A stretch of 64,000 nucleotides of DNA from the NCBI RefSeq assembly GCF_000384035.1, contig NZ_KB913024.1, positions 3,887,021 through 3,951,020 of the forward strand. Reading direction: 5' to 3'. Below, piece by piece: positions 32,191-40,584 of this stretch. Each line of letters opens with the position of its first letter. Within the stretch, counting starts at the first letter, position 1. The position numbers and the translations under genes are program-made. Under the pieces are notes generated by a model. It did not search any database and had not been told where the DNA came from. It worked only from the letters and a program-made list of their open reading frames with translations. This DNA is from Actinopolyspora mortivallis DSM 44261. Lineage in GTDB: Bacteria > Actinomycetota > Actinomycetes > Mycobacteriales > Pseudonocardiaceae.

Positions 32191-34074
32191 TCAGCGGCGA
32201 CGCAGCAGACCGGTGATTCGGTCGAACGCGGGGCGCAGTTCGGACACCCGCAGCAGCCACATCACACCGAACACGGCGGTGAGTCCGGTGACACCACCGA
32301 GTACCAGCTGCGCCCACCCGGTCACCGGTCCGGCGGGGAGCACGCCGTGCAGGGCGCGACTGACCAGCCAGGCCAGCACGGCCCCCGCCACCGAGGCGAC
32401 CAGGGTCCGACCGAGGGTGTCCAGGAACCGCCCGCTTCCGAGCGGACCCAGCCGGTGGCGCAGCCACAACTCCCCGACCAGGGAGCCGACCACGAAGGTG
32501 AACGAGTTCGTGAAGGTCAGTGCGACGACCACGTCCCCGGAGGGGACCAGTGCCCCGACCGCGACGGCCATCAGCACCTTGACCACGGTCATCACGACCA
32601 TGATCAACGTGGGGGTGCGGGCGTCCTTCAACGCGTAGAAGGCCCGCATCTGCATCATGGTGATCGCGAACGGCAGCACCCCGAAGGCCGAGACGGCCAA
32701 CGCGATCCCCAGTTGTTCGGTGGAGCCACTGCCGTCCCGCACCGAGAACAGCGCCACCGCCATGGGCACCCCCAGCGCGGTCATCATCGCACTGATCGGC
32801 AGCAGCGAGACCGTGGACATCCTGTTGCCCAGGGACAGGTCGTCGATCATCCGTGCGTGGTCCCGGTCGGCGGCCGCCGCGCTCATGCGCGGCAGGATCG
32901 CCGTCATCACCGAGAAGCCGATCACGCCGTAGGGCAGTTGCAGCAGCATCCACGTGTAGTTGTAGATGGACCAGGCACCCGGGTCGGAGGCGGTGGCCAC
33001 CCTGGACAGCGACAGCAGCCCGATCTGGCTGACTCCGACGTAGCCGAGCATCCACAGCGTCATCCCGCCGAACTCGGACAGTCGGGAGTCCCACCCGATC
33101 CGTGGTCGGAAGCTCAGCCCGGTCCGCCGCAGCGCGGGCAGCTGCACGCAGGCCTGGGCGAGCACACCACAGGTGACCCCGATCCCCAGGGTCAGCAGGT
33201 GGGCGTCGCTCATGCGGACCGGGTTCAGGGTCAGTTCCCCGGGCAGCGCCCGGTAGATCACCAGGGTGACCAGGATGACCACGTTGTTGACCACCGGTGC
33301 CCACGCCGGTGGTCCGAAGACGCGTTTGGACTGCAACAGGGCGCCGAACAGGGCGCTGGCCCCGTAGCACGCGATCTGGGGAAGCAGCAGGTAGGCCAGG
33401 GCGGTGGCCAGTTCGGGACTGGCCTTGTCCCCGTCCCCCATGTACAGCCACACCAGCGCGGGCGCCAGCAGCATGGACAGCAGCGTCCCCACGGCCAGCA
33501 CCAGACCCGCCGCGCCGAGCAGCTTCTGGACGTAGGCCCGGCCGCCGTCCGCGTCGGACTTCTGCGCCCGCACGAGCACGGGCACGATCACACTGGTGAG
33601 CACCCCGCCGATGAGCAGCTCGAAGATGCTGGTGGGCAGGGTGTTCGCCACGGTGAAGGAGTCGTTGACCACCCCGAAGCCCACGGTGTAGGCCAGCACC
33701 AGTTTCCAGCCGAAACCGGTGATCCGACTGACCAGCGTGGCCACGGCCATCGAACCGCTGGCCCTGAGCAGGGACTGCTTGCCCGAACCACCTTCGTCCC
33801 GCGTCGTCTCCGGGGACTCGGCGGTCCCGTCTCCGTGCGACTCGGCCACCTGGGGGATCACCTCGGTGTGTTGTTCGGGGCGCGCCTCGTCCACCACTCG
33901 TCCGAACACCGGGATCGGTTGGGTCGTTTCGGTCGGGTCGCCGGAGGAGCCGTCCCCGCCGAACGGTGGCGTGGGCGCCGGTCCGGCCACCCGCGGAATC
34001 GGCTCGGTGGGATGAGCCGTTTCCGCGCCGGCCTCCCCGGGCCGGAGCGCCTCGGCGCGCTCGTCTCCGTTCAC
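32191..34074 (-). CDS. murJ: lipid II flippase MurJ (MviN)
   Basis: MurJ flips the lipid-linked peptidoglycan precursor across the membrane. The product has 627 residues. An N-terminal hydrophilic tail of about 115 residues precedes the MOP-superfamily core, which starts LLRASGSMAVATLVSRITGF and continues with FELLIGGVLTSVIVPVLVRA. About 14 membrane helices are apparent, ending near LVLGGVTGLTAVFGVMWLLR. The protein stops after the transporter, and the pseudokinase is a separate gene 145 nt downstream. GTG at 34074 has AAGGA 9 nt upstream; TTG at 34077 is an alternative. Confidence 0.94.
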   Translation of the reverse strand: MNGDERAEALRPGEAGAETAHPTEPIPRVAGPAPTPPFGGDGSSGDPTETTQPIPVFGRVVDEARPEQHTEVIPQVAESHGDGTAESPETTRDEGGSGKQSLLRASGSMAVATLVSRITGFGWKLVLAYTVGFGVVNDSFTVANTLPTSIFELLIGGVLTSVIVPVLVRAQKSDADGGRAYVQKLLGAAGLVLAVGTLLSMLLAPALVWLYMGDGDKASPELATALAYLLLPQIACYGASALFGALLQSKRVFGPPAWAPVVNNVVILVTLVIYRALPGELTLNPVRMSDAHLLTLGIGVTCGVLAQACVQLPALRRTGLSFRPRIGWDSRLSEFGGMTLWMLGYVGVSQIGLLSLSRVATASDPGAWSIYNYTWMLLQLPYGVIGFSVMTAILPRMSAAAADRDHARMIDDLSLGNRMSTVSLLPISAMMTALGVPMAVALFSVRDGSGSTEQLGIALAVSAFGVLPFAITMMQMRAFYALKDARTPTLIMVVMTVVKVLMAVAVGALVPSGDVVVALTFTNSFTFVVGSLVGELWLRHRLGPLGSGRFLDTLGRTLVASVAGAVLAWLVSRALHGVLPAGPVTGWAQLVLGGVTGLTAVFGVMWLLRVSELRPAFDRITGLLRRR

Positions 34075-34252
34075 CAACTCAGATCCTTCGTTCGGTGTGC
34101 GCCCCCGTGCGTGTGCGACCCGGCCAGGTTAGCCGAGCGGCACCCGTGGAGTCGCTCGCGTCCGGAGGCAGGCCGCCGAGGGGGTGACTCACCGGGCCCG
34201 CCGTGTGCGGGAGAGGCGGGCCCGTGCGTGGACGTTCCGCCGTGTCACCTTC

Positions 34253-36685
34253 TCAGTCCCGCCGCGGATCACCGTCGGCGGTCGGTTCCCCGGCGGGAGG
34301 AGCCTCCTCGTCGGCGGCCCGGGGGCCGTCCTCTCCGGGAATCTCCCGTCCGGGGGACGCCTCGGGGGCGGTCGGGTTGGCCTGCTCCGCTGTGGCCTCG
34401 CTCTCCTCCGGCGTCGAGGGGGCGGTTCCGCCGTCGCCGCGGGCGCGGAACCGGCGCACGATACGGCGCGCCGACAGCAGCACCAGCAGCGCGGCCCCCG
34501 TGACCGTGAGGATCAGTGGAACGGTGCCGTAGGCGTTCGAGTCCACCCGCATCCGTCTGGTCTGGCCGAGCTTGGTGCCGCCCTCGGTGCGCAGCGTCAC
34601 GTCGACGGTGAACTTGCCCGAGCGCTCGACCGTGGTCTCCGGCAGGAACGGTCTGCTTCCGTTCGCGGGGACCCTGAGCACCCCGAGGTCGTCCACCCGC
34701 ACGCCCGGCGGGGTGTCCACGTGCAGCCTGAACCGCACGTTGACCGGAAGGTCGTTGCGTACCGTGATCGGGATCTTGCTGTTCGAGGAGGTCAGGGTGA
34801 TCTGCCAGTCGAAGTCGGCGATGTGGACCCCGTTCAGCACCCCCTCCACCGTGCGGGCCGCGATCTCCACCCACCGGGACGCGGCCCGCTCGTTGCCGCG
34901 CCAGGCGCTGGAGGCACCGTGCAGCAGCCCGTTGCGCAGCGGTGTGGTCACGCTGGCCGGGTCGACGTTCAGCGCGGGCTCCCGCTCGGAGGCACCGAAC
35001 AACTGGCCCACCCTGTAGTTCTGGGCCGCGAGGTCGTCCAGCACGGAACGGGGGATCTCCCGCCGCGCGCCGCTCTGTGGGTAGGTCAGCGCGACAGGGG
35101 ACGCGGAGTCGCCCGCCGCCGAGGCGGAGGTTCCCGAGGGGGAACCGCCCTCGTCCCGGCCGGCCGCGGACTCCTCGGGCAGCGGCACGGGACGCACGAA
35201 GCCCGCCTCGTCCAGCGCCTTCAGCCCCTCCAGGAAACCGTCCACCTCGTCGCCGTCCAGGTCCCACCGCCGGGGCGGGACGACGAGCGTGGTGCCGTCC
35301 ACGGTGGCCACGGTGCTGCGGAAGGCCAGCGCGGAGAGACCGTTGAGCACCGACGGTGTCCCGTCCCCCACGGGAGTGAGTCCGGTCGAGCCTCCCGCCT
35401 GCTGTCCCCGGGCGGGGTTCAGGGAGTCGGCCACCAGCGGGTCGACCAACCGGGCCGTCGGGGTGTAGTTCCGGTCACCGGTGCGCACCCGCACCGGTTC
35501 CAACGAGCCGGCGGGGGCCGCCAGCGACTCGGGATGCATCAGCACGGTGCGCACCGGGGTGTCGGCCAGGTGGGAGGCCGTGGCACCGTCGAGCGCGCCG
35601 TCGGCGGGCCAGAGCACGTCCTCGCGCACCCGGACACCGAGTTCACGCTCCACCAGCGCGCCGCCGTCCAGTGCACCCCGCAACAGGTCGGGCAACCCCG
35701 CCCGGGCGAGGGCGACCACGTCCGCGTCGCTGTACGGGAGGGCGATCACACAGCGTCCCCGTACGGTCTTCCGCAGCTCGTCCAGCCAGCGTTTCGCCGC
35801 TTCCGCTCCGCCTCCGGCGACGAGTTCGTCGTCCTCGCCGCGCACCTGGTACCCCCGCGCCATGGCCCGGGCCGTGACGATCAGGTCGGGGTCGATGACC
35901 AGGCAGATCCCCTCGCCCAGCTCCGAGTCGGCGGGAACCTTCTCGGAGAGGGAGCGGACCAGCTCGAACAGGCGTCCTCCGGGGGCCAGCGTGGTGGCCA
36001 GCCGGTCGTCGGTGAGGATCGTCGGTCGGCCGGGCAGCTGTTCCTGGGCCAGGTGGGGGCGGTCCACCAGCGGGATCAGCGTGGTGATCCGCGTGCTCCG
36101 CTCCGGCGGCGCGGCCGAGCGCCCCGGCAGGGACAGCACGGGCAGCATGAAGTGTTCGGTGGCCACGCGGGCCCTGCGCCCTGGGGCCAGGTCCCCGTTG
36201 ACGTTCAGCAACAGCGGATACACCCCGGGGCGGTCGAGGCCCAGCCCGTCCGGGCCGTTGCCGGTCAGCTCGACACGCAGCTCGAACCGGGACCGCTGTC
36301 CGGGTCCGATGCGCTGGGCTACCGTGGTGAAGTGGGTGCGGGTGGAGGTCGTGGCGTTCGCGCGCAGCGCCGTGACCAGGCTGGCCCGCGTGGCCCTCGG
36401 CTCGCCCCGCTCCAGCCGCATCTGCAGGTCGCTGACCGGCCGACCGCCGGTGTTGTACAGCGCCCCGCTGATTCTGAGCGTCTTCCCGGAGCCCTCACGC
36501 ACCACCTCGGGCGTGACCGAGGACACGTCGATGCTGATCCGCCCGTCCGACTGCGCGCCCGCCTGGGGCACGACGGGGGTGAGCACCGTCAGCAGCGCCC
36601 CCACCACGAGAACCAGCGCGGTTCTCAGCGGTGTGCGCACGCGCGCGGGGATCCGGGGGAACGCGTTGCCCGGCCGGGGGCTCAT
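34253..36685 (-). CDS. DUF6049 secreted/membrane protein
   Basis: The 810-residue product has an N-terminal signal peptide (hydrophobic [20 protein letters not shown], cleavage likely after QAGAQ). A large extracytoplasmic region follows, with Ig-like segments near both ends ([40 protein letters not shown]) and a middle of about 450 residues. A membrane helix near 740-755 ([20 protein letters not shown]) leads into an acidic cytoplasmic tail. It is the counterpart of Rv3909 between murJ and mutT4. The function is unknown; an envelope role is inferred from the neighbours. It overlaps the NUDIX gene by 4 nt. Confidence 0.88.
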   Translation of the reverse strand: MSPRPGNAFPRIPARVRTPLRTALVLVVGALLTVLTPVVPQAGAQSDGRISIDVSSVTPEVVREGSGKTLRISGALYNTGGRPVSDLQMRLERGEPRATRASLVTALRANATTSTRTHFTTVAQRIGPGQRSRFELRVELTGNGPDGLGLDRPGVYPLLLNVNGDLAPGRRARVATEHFMLPVLSLPGRSAAPPERSTRITTLIPLVDRPHLAQEQLPGRPTILTDDRLATTLAPGGRLFELVRSLSEKVPADSELGEGICLVIDPDLIVTARAMARGYQVRGEDDELVAGGGAEAAKRWLDELRKTVRGRCVIALPYSDADVVALARAGLPDLLRGALDGGALVERELGVRVREDVLWPADGALDGATASHLADTPVRTVLMHPESLAAPAGSLEPVRVRTGDRNYTPTARLVDPLVADSLNPARGQQAGGSTGLTPVGDGTPSVLNGLSALAFRSTVATVDGTTLVVPPRRWDLDGDEVDGFLEGLKALDEAGFVRPVPLPEESAAGRDEGGSPSGTSASAAGDSASPVALTYPQSGARREIPRSVLDDLAAQNYRVGQLFGASEREPALNVDPASVTTPLRNGLLHGASSAWRGNERAASRWVEIAARTVEGVLNGVHIADFDWQITLTSSNSKIPITVRNDLPVNVRFRLHVDTPPGVRVDDLGVLRVPANGSRPFLPETTVERSGKFTVDVTLRTEGGTKLGQTRRMRVDSNAYGTVPLILTVTGAALLVLLSARRIVRRFRARGDGGTAPSTPEESEATAEQANPTAPEASPGREIPGEDGPRAADEEAPPAGEPTADGDPRRD

Positions 36686-37215
36686 CCGTGCTCCGTCCAG
36701 CTGCCGAACTCCAGGTCGTCCGGACCGCGCCCGAACAACGCGATCGCGTGCCGCACGAGCCTGCGCTCGTCGGCATAGGCCAGAACCCCGTCCAGCTCAC
36801 CCAGCGGCACCCATGCCACCTCGGTGACCTCCACGTCCTCGTCGGAAAGCTCGCCGCCCACGGCCACGAGCAGGAAGTGGTGCACGGTCTTGTGCACCTT
36901 CCTGTTGTCGGCCACGAACCAGTAGTCGATTGTCCCGATCGGGCGAATTACCCGTCCGATGATGCCGGTCTCCTCGGCCACCTCGCGGGCGGCGGTCTCC
37001 TCGGGGGTCTCCCCCGGTTCGATGTGCCCCTTCGGCAGCGACCACAGCAGTCGTCGTTGACGGTCCAACCTCCCGATCACGGCGGCGTGTCGTTTCGACG
37101 CGTCGACCACCAGCCCGCCCGCCGACGTCTCGTCCACCGTCCGCAACCTGCGTCGCCGGCGCGGGCTCCGACGCTTCGGTCTGGATCCGCCGGAACCACC
37201 GGGCGAGGGAGGCAT
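36682..37215 (-). CDS. mutT4: NUDIX hydrolase, MutT4-like
   Basis: The 177-residue product has a basic N-terminal tail ([16 protein letters not shown]) preceding a NUDIX domain: [20 protein letters not shown], then the Nudix box beginning [16 protein letters not shown] and ending REVAEETG. The box is complete (G-x5-E-x7-REUxEExGU), so diphosphate hydrolysis is expected; the substrate is unknown. Position and architecture match Rv3908. ATG at 37215 has no SD but a TACCAT hexamer 7 nt upstream, suggesting a leaderless mRNA. The stop overlaps the DUF6049 start (ATGA), so both are probably cotranscribed with murJ. Confidence 0.9.
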   Translation of the reverse strand: MPPSPGGSGGSRPKRRSPRRRRRLRTVDETSAGGLVVDASKRHAAVIGRLDRQRRLLWSLPKGHIEPGETPEETAAREVAEETGIIGRVIRPIGTIDYWFVADNRKVHKTVHHFLLVAVGGELSDEDVEVTEVAWVPLGELDGVLAYADERRLVRHAIALFGRGPDDLEFGSWTEHG

Positions 37216-37222
37216 ACGACCG

Positions 37223-37436
37223 ATGGTAATGCGATTCGGCGGTCCACCGTCGTTGTCGACGACGCACCGTCGTCCGCCGTGTCGCACGACCACCCCGTTC
37301 CCCGCCCGGCTCGTGGAGCGGACCGGCCACCGCCGATCCTGGCATCGTCGCGGAACGTGTTCACGGGTGGTCGCGCTCGGCGGGATGGCGGCACAACGGT
37401 GACGGTCACCGGCGCGGGAGAGACGGTCGATACCCT
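37223..37436. promoter_or_regulatory. divergent, apparently leaderless promoters of mutT4 and cca
   Basis: On the minus strand TACCAT (37223-37228) lies 7 nt before the mutT4 ATG. On the plus strand TACCCT (37431-37436) lies 8 nt before the cca GTG. Both fit the TANNNT -10 consensus at the distance expected for leaderless transcripts, and neither gene has an SD. No clear -35 elements are seen. Confidence 0.5.
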
Positions 37437-37444
37437 GGTTCACC

Positions 37445-38980
37445 GTGGCCCCATCCGTGTTCGACCCCGCCGAGTCCGACTACGGCCCCTCCGAGCCCCC
37501 CGCGCGGGCGACGGTCTCCGACGCCGAAGCCGCGCGCACGGTGCAGCGCAACGCTGTCGAGGAACTGCTGCGCCGGGCACCGGTGGTGGAGGAGCTGGCG
37601 CGGCTGTTCGCCGCCGCGGGATTCTCGCTCTACATAGTGGGCGGCAGCGTGCGGGACGCGCTGCTGGGCCAGGTCGGCGCGGACCTGGACTTCACCACCG
37701 AGGCACGACCGGAGCGGGTGCTGGAGCTGCTCGACGGCTGGGCCGAGACCGTCTGGGACACCGGCATCGAGTTCGGAACCGTCGGCGCCTACCGCAAGGG
37801 CACCACGGTCGAGATCACCACCTTCCGCGCCGACACCTACGACCGCTCCAGCCGCAACCCCGAGGTGGTCTTCGGCGACTCGATCGACGGGGACCTGCTT
37901 CGCAGGGACTTCACCGTCAACGCGATGGCCGTGGAGCTCTCCCGGCGTGAGTTCGTCGACCCCCACGGCGGTCTGCGGGACGTGATCCGGCAGTGGCTGG
38001 ACACCCCGGCCCCGCCCGAGGAGTCCTTCGCCGACGACCCGCTGCGGATGATGCGCGCCGCCCGGTTCGCCGCCCAACTCGGTTTCGACCCCACGCAGCG
38101 CGTGCTCACCGCGATGCGCTCGATGGCGGCCGAGATCGAACGCATCACCCCCGAACGCGTGCAGACCGAGCTGTCCAAGCTCCTGTGCGGCCGGTACCCC
38201 CGCAAGGGGGTGGAGCTGCTGGTGGACACGGGTCTGGCCGACCACGTGCTGCCCGAGCTTCCCGCCATGAGGCTGGAGATCGACGAGCACCACCAGCACA
38301 AGGACGTGTACCTGCACTCGCTGGTGGTGCTGGACCAGGCCGTGGAGCTGGAGCGGGCCGCCGACCCCGAGGGGGAACCCGACCTGACGCTGCGGCTGGC
38401 GGCCCTGCTGCACGACATCGGCAAGCCCGCCACGCGTCGCTTCGAACCGGGCGGCGGAGTCAGTTTCCACCACCACGAGGTGGTCGGCGCCAAGATGGCC
38501 CGCAAACGGCTGCGGGCGCTGCGTTACTCCAAGGAGATCGTCTCCGACGTCTCCGACCTCGTCTACCTGCACCTGCGCTTCCACGGCTACGGCGAGGGGA
38601 ACTGGACCGACTCGGCCGTGCGGCGCTACGTCAACGACGCGGGCCACCTGTTGCAGCGGCTGCACAAGCTCGTGCGGGCCGACTGCACCACCAGGAACCG
38701 ACGCAAGGCGCGCGCCCTGCAACGCTCCTACGACGATCTCGAAGCGCGCATCCAGCGCATCGCCGAGGAGGAGGACCTGGCCAGGGTGCGGCCGGACCTG
38801 GACGGCAACGAGATCATCCGACTGCTGGGCATCGAACCGGGGCCGCTGGTCGGCAAGGCCTGGCGGCACCTCAGGGAGCTCCGGCTGGACCAGGGGCCGC
38901 TGGGACGCGAGCGGGCGGTGGCCGAGCTGTACCGCTGGGCCCGCGAGCAGGGAGTCGAACCTCCGGAGGAGCAGGGGTGA
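37445..38980 (+). CDS. cca: CCA tRNA nucleotidyltransferase
   Basis: This enzyme adds or repairs the 3' CCA of tRNAs; the two tRNA genes in this window lack encoded CCA. The product has 511 residues. The polymerase head has [14 protein letters not shown] (63-75) and DLDFTT, and continues through the [13 protein letters not shown] region. A metal-dependent HD domain follows near 320 ([33 protein letters not shown]). This domain order is the actinobacterial PcnA/Cca type. The start is GTG at 37445, probably leaderless. It diverges from mutT4. Confidence 0.95.
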   Translation: MAPSVFDPAESDYGPSEPPARATVSDAEAARTVQRNAVEELLRRAPVVEELARLFAAAGFSLYIVGGSVRDALLGQVGADLDFTTEARPERVLELLDGWAETVWDTGIEFGTVGAYRKGTTVEITTFRADTYDRSSRNPEVVFGDSIDGDLLRRDFTVNAMAVELSRREFVDPHGGLRDVIRQWLDTPAPPEESFADDPLRMMRAARFAAQLGFDPTQRVLTAMRSMAAEIERITPERVQTELSKLLCGRYPRKGVELLVDTGLADHVLPELPAMRLEIDEHHQHKDVYLHSLVVLDQAVELERAADPEGEPDLTLRLAALLHDIGKPATRRFEPGGGVSFHHHEVVGAKMARKRLRALRYSKEIVSDVSDLVYLHLRFHGYGEGNWTDSAVRRYVNDAGHLLQRLHKLVRADCTTRNRRKARALQRSYDDLEARIQRIAEEEDLARVRPDLDGNEIIRLLGIEPGPLVGKAWRHLRELRLDQGPLGRERAVAELYRWAREQGVEPPEEQG

Positions 38981-39082
38981 ACCCCTTCGGGGGACACGAC
39001 CGTGGGGCGTGTGTCCCCCGGTACGACACCCGGTCACGTTACGGCGGTCCCGAAAGCCGGAAACGGGTGAGATCATGCGGGT

Positions 39083-39655
39083 GTGGGATCCGACGCGGAC
39101 GTGAAACCGGGAACGCTGCTCGTGGCGGCGCCGACCCTGTACGACGAGAACTTCCGCCGCACCGTGGTGTTCGTCATCCACCACCACGAGGAGGGCACGC
39201 TCGGGGTGGTGCTCAACCGACCGAGCGAGATACCGGTGGCGGACGTGCTGCCCAAGTGGGGGGAGTTCTCCAGCGAACCACGTTCCCTGTTCGTGGGCGG
39301 GCCGGTGGACCAGCGCACCGCCATCTGTCTCGCCACGCTGCACACCGGCGTGGACCCCGAGAGCACGGAGGGAATCGTGGGGGTGGACGGACCGGTGGGG
39401 CTGATCGACCTCGACGGCGACCCGGGGGAGCTGGCCGCGCGCACCCGGGGGCTCCGGTTCTTCGCCGGCTACGCGGGGTGGGGGAAGCAGCAGCTGGAGA
39501 GCGAGATCGACCGGGGCGACTGGCACGTGATCCCCGCCCTTCCCGAGGACGTGATCGCCGCCTCCGCCACCGACCTGTGGGGACGGGTGCTGCGCCGGCA
39601 GGGGCCGCCGCTGGCCTTCCTGGCCACCCACCCCGGTGATGTCCAGCTGAACTGA
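39083..39655 (+). CDS. YqgE/AlgH family protein
   Basis: The 190-residue product belongs to the conserved YqgE/AlgH (DUF179) family. The N-terminus reads VKPGTLLVAAPTLYDENFRR, followed by VVFVIHHHEEGTLGVVLNRP, VGGPVDQRTAICL, and FFAGYAGWGKQQLESEIDRG near the end. The fold is known, but a biochemical role is not settled. GTG at 39083 lies 102 nt after cca with no strong SD. It is convergent with the SdpI-like gene. Confidence 0.92.
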   Translation: MGSDADVKPGTLLVAAPTLYDENFRRTVVFVIHHHEEGTLGVVLNRPSEIPVADVLPKWGEFSSEPRSLFVGGPVDQRTAICLATLHTGVDPESTEGIVGVDGPVGLIDLDGDPGELAARTRGLRFFAGYAGWGKQQLESEIDRGDWHVIPALPEDVIAASATDLWGRVLRRQGPPLAFLATHPGDVQLN

Positions 39656-39689
39656 GGGGCCCCGCTGAGCCGTCCGGGCCGGGGAAGGA

Positions 39690-40217
39690 TCACCGCCCCG
39701 ACGGGGAGGTGGTTCCGGTCGAGGAGGCGGAGTCCCGCGTGCCGAGCGCGGCCGCGCAACCTCCCGCCGCCGAACAGATCCCGGCCGCGGCGCAGCCGCC
39801 ACCCGTGGTGGCGGAACCCTCCGTGGACGCCCCCGCCCCGGCGGCGCACACCGAGCACCCCGAGTCCGCGGGCAGGAGTTCGGCCGCCCGGGCCCCGAGA
39901 ACTCCCCCGGCCAGGATCAGCGCCACCGCGCCGAGAGCTCCGACACCGAGGACCAGCCAGCCCGTCGTGCCCGGTCCCAGGGTCGCCGCGAGCGAACCGG
40001 CGACCACGGCCGCCGCCGCCCCGGCGAGGACGGGGGGCGCGGCCACACGGTTGGCGAGGCGGAAACCGTCCGCACTGCGCAACGCGGCCGGGGTGCGCAC
40101 CCCGACGTAGCGGTTGCGCGGCAGCGTGCCGCGCAGTCCCCGCAGGCCCAGGGTCGCCGCGGCCGCTCCGAGCAGCACCAGGACCGCGCACAGGGTGATC
40201 AGGAATGCGAGCTCCAC
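39690..40217 (-). CDS. SdpI-like membrane protein with Cys-rich tail
   Basis: The 175-residue product has a first membrane helix LAFLITLCAVLVLLGAAAAT, then the SdpI/YhfL-type motif LPRNRYVGVRTPAALRSADG with FRLANRVAAPPVLAGAAAAV as the second helix. A third helix is TGWLVLGVGALGAVALILAG. SdpI proteins give immunity to the SdpC toxin in Bacillus, but short actinobacterial relatives have no proven role. The last 60 residues are unusual: low-complexity Ala/Gly with five cysteines (CSVC, GGC, GIC, GGC). The start is GTG at 40217, with the leuS leader region divergent from it. Confidence 0.75.
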   Translation of the reverse strand: MELAFLITLCAVLVLLGAAAATLGLRGLRGTLPRNRYVGVRTPAALRSADGFRLANRVAAPPVLAGAAAAVVAGSLAATLGPGTTGWLVLGVGALGAVALILAGGVLGARAAELLPADSGCSVCAAGAGASTEGSATTGGGCAAAGICSAAGGCAAALGTRDSASSTGTTSPSGR

Positions 40218-40395
40218 CCCGCCAGACTACGACCTCGTCTTCCGCCGCTGCTCGCGGCGCGACAAGCGGGTGCCCCGGAGCATACCGTCCTTCGCCTCCT
40301 GGAGGCGGCCGGGTGAGACTCCCTGTCCGGGATCTGTGGAGGATGGCGGGTCCGCCGCGGTCATCCCGGTACCACCGGGCGTGCTACCCACCGGT

Positions 40396-40501
40396 TATCC
40401 TGGTGACGTGGCCGACACCCGACTTCTTGCCGTGCCGCGCTGAGACGACAGGTTCCTCGGCGCGGCGACCCCTCATGCCCGGACCGGGATGGGGGGTTTT
40501 T
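40396..40501 (+). promoter_or_regulatory. leuS attenuator (promoter -10, leader, protector hairpin, terminator)
   Basis: A -10 hexamer TATCCT (40396-40401) is followed 6 nt later by a short ORF with two Leu codons. Its last codons form the left arm of an 11-bp stem (40434-40444 with 40456-40466, one T-G pair). Directly after it, 40468-40481 pairs with 40486-40497 (one bulged G), and five T residues (40497-40501) complete a rho-independent terminator 83 nt before leuS. This is the layout of ribosome-mediated attenuation. No T-box sequence was found. I could not identify a convincing antiterminator pairing by eye. Confidence 0.7.
40408..40443 (+). CDS. leucine leader peptide upstream of leuS
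   Basis: This is an 11-codon ORF starting GTG and ending TGA: V-A-D-T-R-L-L-A-V-P-R. Both leucines (40423-40428) use CTT, rare in this GC-rich DNA where CTG and CTC dominate. The start lies 6 nt after a TATCCT -10 element, so the mRNA is probably leaderless. The position of the Leu codons, 5-10 nt before the protector hairpin, suits a ribosome stalling when charged tRNA-Leu is scarce. Confidence 0.65.
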   Translation: MADTRLLAVPR

Positions 40502-40584
40502 GGCTTTCGGGACGGCACACCGGACGGTCGTCGGAGAGTGCGGAGGCGAGTCCGGGCGACGAACTAGGGAAGGAAACGCACACG

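Noticed and set aside
40445-40501. T-box riboswitch upstream of leuS
   Set aside because: No T-box signature sequence (UGGNACCGCG-type) or specifier arrangement was found. A short ORF with Leu codons explains the terminator better.
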